NCBI GenBank assembly: GCA_024401475.1
Contig: JAKSKZ010000038.1
Location: 1 to 35,150 of the forward strand
DNA: 35,150 nucleotides
Source: Paludibacteraceae bacterium
Lineage (GTDB): Bacteria; Bacteroidota; Bacteroidia; Bacteroidales; Paludibacteraceae
Reading direction: 5' to 3'
In this document: positions 23,564-34,500 of the stretch, piece by piece
Layout of the letters: every line of letters begins with the position of its first letter
Position numbering within the stretch: the stretch's first letter is position 1
Program-made: the position numbers and the translations under genes
Notes under the pieces: model-generated
Told to the model about the DNA's origin: nothing
Databases searched by the model: none
What the model saw: the letters and a program-made list of their open reading frames with translations, nothing else

Positions 23564-25565
23564 ATGAGACGATTATTTTTCCTTCTATTGTTGACAATAG
23601 GAATTGTATCTGCAAAAGCTGGAGAGCCATGCGAAGTGCAGCTCGTGACTGCCGAAGATTATGGTTTAGAGTTGGATTGGGCTATTCCTCTAAAGAGCAC
23701 TGAACAAAGTTATGGCGTCGGAATCACATCAATAAAGCATGACATGGATGGCAATATTTATTGTGCAGGTTATTATAAAAAAGAATTGGAATTCCCAGAT
23801 GGAACAAAATTGACAAAAGCAGATAGTAGGATGTGTTCTTATATAGCCAAATTTACCAAAGATGGAAAGTTGGAATGGTGTAAGGATTTTTATTGGATCG
23901 GTGATAATTTGGGTTCCATAAATGTAATGGATATCTATGGCGTGAGGGAACAAAGCGGTGAAGTGATTTTGTCTGTTTCAATCAATGGATCTAAACAAAC
24001 ATCAGGCTCTTATTATTATGATGATAATCATTTGCTTGATGTGGAAAAAGAGTCTTGGGCATGGATTATATTGTCAGTGGCAGAGGGGGACGGAAAGCTC
24101 AAGAATACATTCAAAATCAAGAAAGAAGATGGATTGAGGATGCCCCGCATGGATTTGAACTTTAAGATGATGGACAATGGTGATTATATCATGGGAGGAT
24201 ACATAGACACTACTTTCATTGGAGTGAATGGCTATCAAAGCGAGTGTAGGAGTAAAAGAGATGTTTCCCGATACCTAATGAGATTAGGTGCTGACTTTAA
24301 TGTGAAATGGGACTACGCCTATGCTACGGAATTGACAAGGGTAGGACTTTATGCCAGAACAGAAGGGGAACTATTATGTATAGGGGATACACTCTATCAT
24401 CTATTCCACTATGAGGCAAAAGATTTCAATTTGAATCCAGAAGGCACTCCTATTGTGGTCAATCGAAAGTATGACGATTATTTTGATAGTGAATCAGGTT
24501 CATTGATTTTAAAGTGTGACATTTCAGGGAACAAGCCTCAATTGCTTGGCTATTGGCACTACGATCAAGAAAAAATGCCAGTAAATTTGCAGAAGAACAG
24601 CAAAGGAGATATTGTCGCATCCAAACAAACTTATTTCAATAGTCTTTGTTCGTGTGTAAAAATCACAGGAAATGTGGAGGTCGAAGATATTGACGAAATA
24701 CCTTTTCAAAAGTCTAGTTGGTGGTGGCATGATTACAATCCAGTCTATTCCTTTGGCGAGGAGGATAATATCTACTTCCTTAACTATGATTGTTGTGAAC
24801 CCCTATCTGTTAAATTTTCTGCGGAATCTGATACAGTTCATTTTAAGCAAGAAGAAAAGAGTTTTATGTTCTCCAAATATGGTGCGGATTCGACATTTCA
24901 CTATGCCCTTACGACAGATTATGTAGATTTAGAAGTGATGAACGTAGATGATAGGAAGGGGGCATTTTATTTGGGAGCGATAAATGCAACAAATGCTATT
25001 AGTTTCATCCGAGTTCCAGTCGATTGGGATCCTCGTTCCGATTATGAAGTTTCCACATATCCTTCGAAACATTATGTTGACATCGTCAACATACACTGAG
25101 ACTTACCGTATAAAGCCGACGATAGTTGGCGAAGGAGAAATAATGCTTCAAGATAGTTTTGTCCGCTTTGGTGAGAGTACCATCATAGAAATCAAACAAA
25201 AGTCAGGATGGGAAATTGATAGTGTATGCACTTCAAGAGGAGAGAAACTTGTAGGAGAAGGAAGCAAGTACAAAATAGAGGCTGTCACAGATGTAATGGG
25301 TGTGGTGGCATATTTATCACAAAAGACTAATCATGTCGAAGATACGCCCAACAAAGGATTTATTTATCCTAATCCAACGGAAGACAAAATATATGTCAAT
25401 AGCGGCAAAAGAGAATTCGAATATGCAATATTCGATATGCGAGGGGCGGAAAGACTTAAAGGGAAAAGCGCTGGCGGATGTATTAATGTAAAGGCATTGA
25501 AAGAAGGACAATATATACTGAGAATAGAAGATTTATTATATAAGTTTCAAAAGATAGGAAAATGA
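23564..25565 (+). pseudogene. T9SS-type secreted propeller-like protein, paralog 1 (frameshifted)
   Basis: The frame from ATG 23564 encodes a signal peptide (MRRLFFLLLLTIGIVSAKA) and a repeat-rich secreted body with DGNIYCAGYYKKELEFPDG-type segments, suggestive of a beta-propeller. It stops at 25099 after 511 residues (ends YVDIVNIH). Compared with paralog 2 there is one extra base near 25087; after it the second frame resumes with TYTETYRIKPTIVGEGE and runs to 25565, ending in a T9SS sorting domain (FIYPNP...LKEGQYILRI). The truncated product would be exported to the periplasm but not sorted through T9SS. The ATG at 23525 lies inside the leader hairpin and is less likely to be the start. Confidence 0.85.
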
Positions 25566-25607
25566 AAAATGGTAATTATATACCTTTGGACCCCAAGTGA
25601 ATACAAC

Positions 25608-25655
25608 AAAAGAGGGTGTATCGCAACTTTATCAGTTTTGATACACCCTCTTTTT
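25608..25655 (+). terminator. Intrinsic terminator after paralog 1
   Basis: A perfect 15-bp stem (25608-25622 with 25640-25654, core GAGGGTGTATC) and a T-run. It separates paralog 1 from the promoter of paralog 2. Confidence 0.93.
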
Positions 25656-25773
25656 GTATATATGCAGTTTGGACAACAAGTGTATAATTACCTTAATTAA
25701 CGTCAGTTCGATGAAATATAACTAATTGAAAAAATTGGTAATTAGCGTTATTTTTCGTATTTTTAAATTTGAG

Positions 25774-25850
25774 AAAACTACAATTTATAGTAGTTTTTTT
25801 TTAAATAATAAATATGCTGTTGTCTTTTTGACAAAAAGGCTTTAACTTTG
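25774..25850 (+). promoter_or_regulatory. Upstream hairpin and promoter of paralog 2
   Basis: GTTG (25819-25822), a 20-nt spacer and TAACTTTG (25843-25850) match the Bacteroidetes consensus. A perfect 8-bp inverted repeat AAAACTAC/GTAGTTTT (25774-25797) ends in a T-run just upstream and could block read-through. Confidence 0.8.
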
Positions 25851-25903
25851 CAGAAAGTTTTTTATCGTAGTTTATCTAATATAGAAATCAGCATAAAAGA
25901 ATT

Positions 25904-25948
25904 GAAAAGGATCTTTCATAAAAGATGAAAGGTGCTTTTCTTTTTTTT
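25904..25948 (+). terminator. Terminator-like leader hairpin (possible attenuator), paralog 2
   Basis: Identical in sequence and position to 23504-23548: 16-bp stem, AAAA loop, eight T, 16 nt before the start codon at 25964. It would lower transcription of the paralog 2-vWA operon unless suppressed. Confidence 0.7.
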
Positions 25949-25963
25949 GCCTATAATAACAAA

Positions 25964-27964
25964 ATGAGACGATTATTTTTCCTTCTATTGTTGACAATAG
26001 GAATTGTATCTGCAAAAGCTGGAGAGCCATGCGAAGTGCAGCTCGTGACTGCCGAAGATTATGGTTTAGAGTTGGATTGGGCTATTCCTCTAAAGAGCAC
26101 TGAACAAAGTTATGGCGTCGGAATCAGATCTATAAAGCATGACTCGGATGGTAATATTTATTGTGCAGGTCATTATAAAAAAGAATTGGAATTCCCAGAT
26201 GGAACAAAATTGACGAAAGCAGATAATAGGAAGTGTTCTTATGTAGCTAAATTCACAAAAGATGGTAAATTAGTATGGTGTAGGGACTTATATTGGATCG
26301 GCGATAAACTAGGTTCCATAAATATAAAGACTATTTATGGCGTGTCGGAACAAAGAGGTGAAGTGATATTGGCTGTTACAATTAATGGATCTCAAAAAAC
26401 ATCGGGTGCTTATTATTATGATGATAGTCATTTGCTTGATGTGGAAAAAGATTCTTGGGCATCGATTATATTGTCAGTGGCAGAGGAGGACGGAAAGCTC
26501 AAGAATACATTCAAAATCAAGAAAGAGGATGGTATGAGGATGCCTCGCATGGAATTGAATTTTAAGATGATGGACAATGGTGATTATATCTTGGGAGGAT
26601 ACATAGACACGACCTATACGGGAGTGAATGGCTATCAAAGCGAGTGTAGGAGTAAAAAAGATGTTTCCCGATACCTAATGAGATTAGATGCTGATTTTAA
26701 TGTGAAATGGGACTACGCCTATGCAACGGAATTAACAAGGGTAGGACTTGATGCCAAAACAGAAGGGGAACTACTATGCGTAGGGGATACACTCTATCAT
26801 CTATTCCATTATGAGGCAAAAGATTTCAATTTGAATCCAGAAGGCACTCCTATTGTGGTCAATCGAAAGTATGACGATTATTTTGATAGTGAATCAGGTT
26901 CATTGATTTTAAAGTGTGACATTTCAGGGAACAAGCCTCAATTGCTTGGCTATTGGCACTACGATCAAGCAAAAATGCCGATTAATTTGCAGAAGAACAG
27001 CAAAGGAAATATTGTCGCATCCAAACAAACTTATTTCAATAGCTATTGTTCATGTGTAAAAATCACAGGAAATGTGGAGGTCGAAGATATTGATGAAATA
27101 CCTTTTCAAAAGTCTAGTTGGTGGTGGACCGATTTCAATCCAGTCTATTCCTTTGGCGAGGAGGATAATATTTATTTCCTCGGATATGACTGCTGCGAAC
27201 CTTTGTCAATCAAATTTGAAGAGGCTTCAGACACTGTCCACTTCAAGCAAGAAGAAAAGAGTTTTATGTTTTCCAAATATGGAGTTGATTCTGTATTCCA
27301 TTTTGCACTTACAACAGATTATGTAGATTTAGAAGTGATGGATGTGGACGATAGGAGAGGGGCATTTTATTTGGGAGCGCAAAATGAAACAAATTCTATT
27401 AGTTTCATCCAAGTCCCTGTCGACTGGGACCCTAGTCCAGACTATGAGGTTTACACATATCCGTTGAAAGATTATGTGGATATTGTCAAATATACGGAAA
27501 CCTACCGCATAAAGCCGACGATAGTTGGCGAAGGAGAAATAATCCTTCAAGATAGTTTTGTCCGCTTTGGTGAGAGTACCATCATAGAAATCAAACAAAA
27601 GTCAGGATGGGAAATTGATAGTGTATGCACTTCAAGAGGAGAGAAGCTAATTGGGAAAGATGGTAAATATAAAATAGAGAATGTTACAGGAGTAATAGGT
27701 GTGTCGGCATATTTATCACAAAAGACTAATTTGGCGGACGAGATGTCAAACACAGAATTTATCTACCCTAATCCTGCTGATGTCCAAATATATGTTAACA
27801 ATGGCAAAACTGAATTCGAATATGAAATATTCGATATGCGAGGAACAGAATGCCTTAAAGGAAAAAGTTCTGCAGGATGCATTAATGTAGAGGCATTGAA
27901 AGAAGGACAATATATTCTGAGAATAGAAGATTTATTATATAAGTTTCAAAAGATAGGAAAATGA
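25964..27964 (+). CDS. T9SS-type secreted propeller-like protein, paralog 2 (intact)
   Basis: This 666-aa protein starts with a signal peptide (MRRLFFLLLLTIGIVSAKA, then AGEPCEV). The body has spaced segments such as SIKHDSDGNIYCAGHYKK, VAKFTKDGKLVWCRD and MMDNGDYILGGYIDT, suggestive of beta-propeller (SBBP-like) blades. Next come a beta-sandwich-like part (TYRIKPTIVGEGEIILQDSF) and a C-terminal type A T9SS sorting domain (FIYPNPADVQIYV...FEYEIFDMRG...LKEGQYILRI). Products of this type are moved across the outer membrane and anchored on the surface or released. The stop overlaps the next ATG (ATGA), so the vWA protein is translationally coupled. Substrate and function are unknown. ATG 25964 is preferred over 25925, which lies within the hairpin. 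Confidence 0.88.
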   Translation: MRRLFFLLLLTIGIVSAKAGEPCEVQLVTAEDYGLELDWAIPLKSTEQSYGVGIRSIKHDSDGNIYCAGHYKKELEFPDGTKLTKADNRKCSYVAKFTKDGKLVWCRDLYWIGDKLGSINIKTIYGVSEQRGEVILAVTINGSQKTSGAYYYDDSHLLDVEKDSWASIILSVAEEDGKLKNTFKIKKEDGMRMPRMELNFKMMDNGDYILGGYIDTTYTGVNGYQSECRSKKDVSRYLMRLDADFNVKWDYAYATELTRVGLDAKTEGELLCVGDTLYHLFHYEAKDFNLNPEGTPIVVNRKYDDYFDSESGSLILKCDISGNKPQLLGYWHYDQAKMPINLQKNSKGNIVASKQTYFNSYCSCVKITGNVEVEDIDEIPFQKSSWWWTDFNPVYSFGEEDNIYFLGYDCCEPLSIKFEEASDTVHFKQEEKSFMFSKYGVDSVFHFALTTDYVDLEVMDVDDRRGAFYLGAQNETNSISFIQVPVDWDPSPDYEVYTYPLKDYVDIVKYTETYRIKPTIVGEGEIILQDSFVRFGESTIIEIKQKSGWEIDSVCTSRGEKLIGKDGKYKIENVTGVIGVSAYLSQKTNLADEMSNTEFIYPNPADVQIYVNNGKTEFEYEIFDMRGTECLKGKSSAGCINVEALKEGQYILRIEDLLYKFQKIGK

Positions 27965-30900
27965 AAAAATTAGGTATGGCAATATTAGGCGGAATGCTTC
28001 TGACATTGCCGAGTTATGGACAGGATGTGCAGAAAGGTTTGTTTGAAACAGCATCTGTATATACCAAAAATGTAAATGAAAAAGAGATCTATTATGACAT
28101 TGATGCATTTCAAATGAGCAAACAATGGAAAACTAATGGATTCTATTATGATGGAAATGTATATAAAACAGGTCGAACTAAGGCTAATACTACGATCTCT
28201 TCTGAAAGTGGAAGTATAGATTTGACCAAAATACAATATGGAACAAATTTGTTTGTCAAAATCAAAGGTGCGTTTGAAACTGAATATTTTTATGATAGAA
28301 TAGAAATATTGGCAAGTGTTGATGGAGGGCGCAGCTATAAAACTATTTATGCTCGTACAGGAGTAAGTAATGGCGAAATTTTGGATTATGCAAACATTAG
28401 TGAGTATGCAGGAAAGAAAGTAACTTTTAAGTTGAATCTTAAAACAGACTCATCTATTCAAGGTAATGGTTGGGAAATTTCGAATTTTTCAGTGGTATCA
28501 GAAAAAGGAGTTTCTTCTGCCCAAGCAGCTCCTGGTTTAAGGTCTTTTAATTTGTGTTCACAAATAGGAACTGTAAATGTTATTGATGTTCAGTGGAAAG
28601 ATAAAAATAGTGGAACTGTTGCGTTTACAATCAAAGATGGCAATGGTCAATATTTGACTTCTGAGCAAATAAGTGCTAGCGATTTAAATATTTGGATTAA
28701 CGGCATTCTCACAGGTTGTAAAGAAATTGTACCGATGCAAAATAAACAATCTATGGTTGATGTTGTTTATATGATTGATAATAGTGGTAGTATGTCTGAT
28801 GAGCAAGAAATTGTTCATCAGAATTTTCCTGATTTAATAAAAAGTATAGGAGCTAATTACGATGCTCAATCCGCGCTATATAGATTTGGATTTGATGAAG
28901 ATTGCCCATTTTCATTGGAAGGGGAACTCGGATCTAATTTTATGAATCCTTTAAGCTCTGATTTTACTGAATTATGGAAAGGTAACGCTGCGGACGGATC
29001 CTATGAAGGTTACTATGCGGGCATGATTGACATAACGGAAAGGCAATTAAACTATCGTCCTCAGTCTCAGAAAATTTTGATAATGATGGGTGATGAAAGT
29101 GCTACAAAATCAGATAATAGCAAAGACTGCATACATGGAGGTAATCGTGTTCAGAGTGAAGCATTACAGGCATTAAAAAATGCTGGCTTTCAGACTTTTA
29201 TTTTGCAGGATAAGGCATTTGAGAATGAGTATTCTGATATAATAAATGAAACTGATGGATATTTCGGCGATGTTAAAGAGACGGACTACAGTCCTATCAT
29301 GAAAAAAATTGCTGAAAAAGTGAAGAGTAGGATTTATGTCAAGTTTTGTTTAGAAAATGAGATTTCTTGCAAGAATCAAGCCGTACCTGTTGAGTTCCAG
29401 GTTTGTGACAAAAAATCCAATACAACCACTACCGTTGATTATACTGGTGCAATAAAGAGAAGTGACGCCACTATACAATTGGATAGGGAAGGAGTCAGTC
29501 CAAAAGCTGCTGTGAAAATTGATTTTGAGGTAGAGGAGGTTTGTAAACAAATTGAATCGGTAGAGGTCAATTATAGTTATGTAGACGATAAAGGAACAAC
29601 AAAACAAGATGTAATAAAGGTAACAGGCAGTCAATTGTCTTATTCTGTTGAAATACCAGCTGGATTAGTTCATCCTGACAAGATAGAATATAATATCAGA
29701 GTAAATTATACTGATGGAATGATTGCTGCGTCTTCGCCAATTCCAAATAATATTTATGATTATAGTTGGACAATACCTGTAAAGAAATCTGTGCCTCCAA
29801 CAATTACAAAGGTGAAATGGACTGGTTCAGTAAAGACAGCTTGTGGAAAGAAGACAGTTGAAGCTATAGTTGTTGATGAGGATGGTGAAATAGCATTGGA
29901 TGGCAATGAGAATGGCATTGTTTATCTATTCTATGAAGATTATTATCCGAACAAGATGGTATATAATAACTATAGCAGAACGCAGATGATGTATAATAAA
30001 TCTACAGGAAAGTATGAGGCAACTTTAGATGAAAAAGTTGGTTCTTCTAACGGATTTGTATATTACATATATGCAGAGGATAACGACGGATTAAAAGGAT
30101 GGTATGGAAATGAACAAGCATACGAGAAGATTGTATACGATGAGATTCCTTTGTCTGAGGATTTGTATCCATTATCTGTTACCATTAATTTTGGTTGTAA
30201 GGGTGCCTTTGCTGAAGGTGATAAATTAGTTGCATATTATGAAGGATGTAATGGAGCTTTAGTTGAGGTTGGAAGACTAGAGGATTTTCAGACTCAAGAC
30301 TTCACTTTAGAAATGGCAATTAATACTTTGGAAAATCAAGTTATTCAAAATGGATTAAAGGAGACTGATAAAATACATATCCTTTTGTTTAGAACAATAT
30401 CAACGGATAATTATTGGACCGAATTGGGAACATTAGATTCTTTTTATGATGATGAAATATCTGTGTGTCCACCAATTTCAGCCTCTGCATCTTTGAACAT
30501 AAAGATTCTAAACGAAGGAGATGTTTTGAAAGTAGAAAACGGTGCAGTTGTTACTTTCAGCAGTCAAATGTCTTCAAATAATTCTGGCAGACTAAGGTCG
30601 GCAAATCTATCTTCTACAAAGACATTCTCTATTGAGAATGACTCAAAGGAAGAAATGGATTGGATTATTAATTCAATCAAAATTGAGCCTTCTGGTAACT
30701 TTATTGTTTCTTCTCCTGCTATTAGAAATTTGGTTTTACCATATGGTCAAACTTTTGAGTTCACAGTTGATTATATTGGAGAAGAGGATGCTGAAGCAGA
30801 CATGTTTATTTTTAATAACACATTGACGGATCCTTTTATACTTCATTTAAAAGGAGAGTCTATCAAGAAATGTACTGACGAATTGCAGAATATCAATATC

Positions 30901-31431
30901 TACAATAATTCAGTAAATGTCGGAGTGAAGATAGATGGAAACCAATCTATGGTAAATTTGAATGTTAAGAACCAAAATGGCCAAATATTGAAGGATTTCA
31001 ATAATTATTTAGGACATGGTGTACAAACATTGAATGTACCGACCTCGCATGCAGATTCTCTATTAAAAGTGACTTTGGATATAGATGGAGCTCAGTGCGT
31101 AAAGGAGATTTCATTGAAGGGATCTGAAAATGGAGAGAATAATACTGATAAGGAACAATCCAACACATGCCAAGGATTAGTCCAATCTTTAAATATAAAT
31201 TCTTGGGGAACAATGATAAATGTTAATTTGCAATCTTTGACAAGATTGCAGATAGAGGTATTAAATATGGATGGTACTTCTACAGGTGTCAAATTTGGTC
31301 CTCAATTAATGGGTAGTGGAGAACATGAGTTATATCTAGGAACCGATAGAATACAAGGGGAAGGTGTACATATTGTCAGAGTTTTAACTGACAGTAATGT
31401 TTGTTCAATGCCAATGGTAAATATTAAATAA
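27961..31431 (+). CDS. Secreted von Willebrand factor A-domain protein (1156 aa)
   Basis: The protein has a signal peptide (MKKLGMAILGGMLLTLPSYGQ), then a beta-sandwich-like region (about 40-180), and a vWA domain starting near 266 with the MIDAS motif DVVYMIDNSGSMS (Asp273, Ser275, Ser277) and the later KILIMMGDES. The middle is made of beta-rich Ig-like stretches. The end (LQIEVLNMDGT...GSGEHELYLGTDRI...VHIVRVLTDSNV) resembles the last strands of a T9SS sorting domain. vWA domains bind protein ligands through a metal ion, so a cell-surface adhesion role is possible. It overlaps paralog 2 by the ATGA and ends at a terminator. Family beyond vWA is not recognised. Confidence 0.88.
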   Translation: MKKLGMAILGGMLLTLPSYGQDVQKGLFETASVYTKNVNEKEIYYDIDAFQMSKQWKTNGFYYDGNVYKTGRTKANTTISSESGSIDLTKIQYGTNLFVKIKGAFETEYFYDRIEILASVDGGRSYKTIYARTGVSNGEILDYANISEYAGKKVTFKLNLKTDSSIQGNGWEISNFSVVSEKGVSSAQAAPGLRSFNLCSQIGTVNVIDVQWKDKNSGTVAFTIKDGNGQYLTSEQISASDLNIWINGILTGCKEIVPMQNKQSMVDVVYMIDNSGSMSDEQEIVHQNFPDLIKSIGANYDAQSALYRFGFDEDCPFSLEGELGSNFMNPLSSDFTELWKGNAADGSYEGYYAGMIDITERQLNYRPQSQKILIMMGDESATKSDNSKDCIHGGNRVQSEALQALKNAGFQTFILQDKAFENEYSDIINETDGYFGDVKETDYSPIMKKIAEKVKSRIYVKFCLENEISCKNQAVPVEFQVCDKKSNTTTTVDYTGAIKRSDATIQLDREGVSPKAAVKIDFEVEEVCKQIESVEVNYSYVDDKGTTKQDVIKVTGSQLSYSVEIPAGLVHPDKIEYNIRVNYTDGMIAASSPIPNNIYDYSWTIPVKKSVPPTITKVKWTGSVKTACGKKTVEAIVVDEDGEIALDGNENGIVYLFYEDYYPNKMVYNNYSRTQMMYNKSTGKYEATLDEKVGSSNGFVYYIYAEDNDGLKGWYGNEQAYEKIVYDEIPLSEDLYPLSVTINFGCKGAFAEGDKLVAYYEGCNGALVEVGRLEDFQTQDFTLEMAINTLENQVIQNGLKETDKIHILLFRTISTDNYWTELGTLDSFYDDEISVCPPISASASLNIKILNEGDVLKVENGAVVTFSSQMSSNNSGRLRSANLSSTKTFSIENDSKEEMDWIINSIKIEPSGNFIVSSPAIRNLVLPYGQTFEFTVDYIGEEDAEADMFIFNNTLTDPFILHLKGESIKKCTDELQNINIYNNSVNVGVKIDGNQSMVNLNVKNQNGQILKDFNNYLGHGVQTLNVPTSHADSLLKVTLDIDGAQCVKEISLKGSENGENNTDKEQSNTCQGLVQSLNINSWGTMINVNLQSLTRLQIEVLNMDGTSTGVKFGPQLMGSGEHELYLGTDRIQGEGVHIVRVLTDSNVCSMPMVNIK

Positions 31432-31443
31432 AAAAGAAAGTTG

Positions 31444-31478
31444 AGTAAGTTGGAGTATAGACTCCAACTTACTTTTTA
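31444..31478 (+). terminator. Intrinsic terminator between the vWA gene and the beta-helix gene
   Basis: A perfect 13-bp stem AGTAAGTTGGAGT/ACTCCAACTTACT (31444-31456, 31461-31473), 4-nt loop and five T. It ends 26 nt before the next start codon, and no promoter fits in that gap. Confidence 0.9.
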
Positions 31479-31503
31479 GATTTTGAAGTTTTTAACAAGA
31501 GGT

Positions 31504-34500
31504 ATGAGATTTACGTTTCTTTTAGGAGTTTTCCTTTTGAATTTGCAACTAGTGTTTTCTTCGACATTCACCGTGAAGAATACAAACGATTCAGGTGCAG
31601 GATCGTTACGAGAGGCGGTGGACTTATCAAACAATGAAAAGGGATTGTCGAAAATCGATTTCTTAATAGATGAAAATCCGACTATAACGTTGCAAACCCC
31701 TTTATCTATATCTTCGTGTGTAGAGATAGATGGAGCGACTTCTGCAGGAAACATTGTAATACAAGGACCCCAAGATGCATGTGCTATCTCATGTGTAAAT
31801 GTTGCATCCGGTGATTCAATTGTATTAAAAAACATAGAAATAGGTATTTCTGCTGACAAATCAAACGTAGGGCAAATCGAGTTGCATGAGATAACAGGAG
31901 AATCAAGTGCCACCTTTATCTGTGATGGGGTTAAGATGGCTTTTGAATTAAAAAGGGGTGCTCATGTGAAAACTTTTGATTATGCTTGGATAATAAAAAT
32001 GAATGATACCGAGGTCGCCAATTCATTTCAAGGCGTTGTATATGGAAAAGAATTGTATCTTTCCAATAAGACCTACTTTCATGATTGCAGAAATGTTTTA
32101 ACATTTTTTTCTTCGACATCTACTACGTGTTCAAATATAGAAATCAAAGATTGCAAATTTTCTGATAATACAGGAAATATATCTGTTTCTGGTGATGTTA
32201 CGCAAATCAGAAAATGCGAATTTATAAATAACAAATCATCCATTTTTTTGGCAAGCCGACCAAAGTCTATCATAAATATAGATAGTTGTATTTTCGAAAA
32301 AAGTCAAGGCATTGCCATCCGATCTTCCAATTTGATTGATGGATGGACTGTGAAAATTGAAAATAACCGTTTTTATGATTCGGAATCTAATAATAATTAT
32401 TTAGTAGCCTTAGAAAAGAGATATTCGGATAATGTCGTTCTATCTCCTAGTAAATTGACATTTAAAAACAACTATTTTGGAATAAATGGAGAAGGGGAAA
32501 GCAGTAATGTAAACAAGGCTTTTTATGTCCAAATGGATACTGCATTAATAGTGGGAAACACGTTTTGTAATGTGTTGGGAGGACCAGCAATAATAGATGG
32601 AGGGTCTGATTATTTTTTAGTAAAGGATAATTATATAGGAACGGATACTTTGTCAAGAAATTTAGGCAATTATGGTGGTATACAATTATTATCTATAGAT
32701 GGGTCGGTCAAGGGAAGCTATTATAAACAAGGAAAAAAAGAAAACAAAATAATTAAGGACAATACATTTGCCTATAATGAGAATTATGGAGTGCTTGTAG
32801 ATTCCATGCTTGTAAAGGCTATTATATATAACAATAGATTTATTCATACAAAAAATAAAGCAATCATTTATAGACCAGAAGATCACGGCAAGACTGCGCC
32901 ATCTTTTGTAGCCAAAGTTGAAAATGGACAAATTCTTATAAATGGATTGGGAAATCCGGGTGCTTATGCAGAAATATACAAAAGTTCAGCAGAAAAACAG
33001 ACTGCAATCGATTTTTTGAAATCGGCAAAGATTGATCCTGATGGTTTGTTTAGTATTTCGATACCATTGTCTGTATTCAAAGATAAGAATCTTTGCATTT
33101 CTGCAAAACAAACCTTGTATGATGATAAAGAGGAGGGGGCAACATCTGAATTGTCTGATCCTACATGCTTATGCTATCCAGACACCATACAGGTTAAGGA
33201 TACTATAATAGTTGGAACTTCGTTCTTAGGCAGTAAATATACAGCGGGTAAGCATGATAGTATATTTGAGTATCTTAAAGCAAAAAATGGGTGTGATAGT
33301 ATTGTAATGCATACCATATTAGTCAAGCCGGATCCAACAATAAAGGAATATTATGTGAAGACAACAGGAAAGGGCAATGGAACAACTTGGACTGATGCCA
33401 TGAATGGAGAAGATTTTGCACTTTACTTTTCTTTAGTGGATGATGACGTAACTTTTCATATAGCAAAAGGAGAATATCGTCCAATTTATTTAAATCCAGA
33501 ACAATCGAGGGAAAATAAGAAATATACAGCATATTATACAGACAAAAGGGTTAATCTGGTTGGAGGATATACATCCGACCCTTTAGAAGGGGAGATGCCT
33601 AATCCTAAGCTAAATGCAACTACTTTCTTGGGTGAACTGGAGGACAATACAATTGTCTATAATATTTTTGTTATGAAACCGCAATCTCAAGGAACTGTAA
33701 CTTTGCAGGGTATCCAATTGAGAAAATCAGCAGGAAGCCCGAATGCAGATGACGGAATGTTATTTTTTGAACCACAACAAAAGGGAGTAGATATATTATT
33801 GGAGAGGTGTACATTTCAAGATGCATCAACTGCATTCAGATTAACTAATTCTACAGGAAATATCAGTGAATGTATGTTTAGCGGGAATTCTGGATGTACA
33901 TTCATATATAATTGTAGTGATGTTGATATAAACAAATGTACTTTTAGCCAGAATAGTAGTGTCTTGTCTGCTTTCACAGATGGAAGTGTGTCAATGACAA
34001 ACTCTACTATAGTAGGGAATAGTCTGATTAATTTTTCTAAAATAAATCAGACGTCAAATAATGATCTGCAATTACGCAATAATACGTTTACTGGGAATTT
34101 CTTTGGAAGTATAAATTCAGTGAAATATCAGTTAGTAGGAAATATTTTTGCTGGGAATGTGAATTTGGTTGATACAGAGAATGTTAATTCAAAATACAAT
34201 CTATATTTAAAGGGAGAGACAGCAAAGGATTTTCTTTCTGCAACTGATATAGAGGCGGAAGCCGCAGATTTCGAGTATTTGTTAGGGGATGAACTAGAAG
34301 ATCATGGAGGATTTACAAAAACTATCTTATTAAAAGATGATCAAATGATGAACGGAACAACTATTAGGTTGCCGAAGTCGATTGCCGCATTATCAGAGGA
34401 CCAACGAACTGTTAAGAGGCTTGATTACACATGTATTGGTTCTTTTGAAATTCCATGTATGAGGGATACAACAATATTGGAAGACCATGTATATGTAGGT

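Larger units (their letters stand above)
23431..25565 (+). repeat. Tandem duplication, unit 1 (promoter, leader and gene)
   Basis: 23431-25565 repeats as 25831-27964 with an offset of 2400 nt, falling to 2399 after a 1-nt insertion near 25087. The first 296 nt (23431-23726) are identical in the two units, as is a block of about 150 nt around 24420-24569; elsewhere substitutions are frequent. Homology ends at the ATGAAAAA of the following gene. Confidence 0.95.
25831..27964 (+). repeat. Tandem duplication, unit 2
   Basis: Counterpart of 23431-25565 (offset 2400 nt, then 2399 nt). It includes the promoter, the leader hairpin and the intact gene, and is followed directly by the vWA gene that unit 1 lacks. 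Confidence 0.95.
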
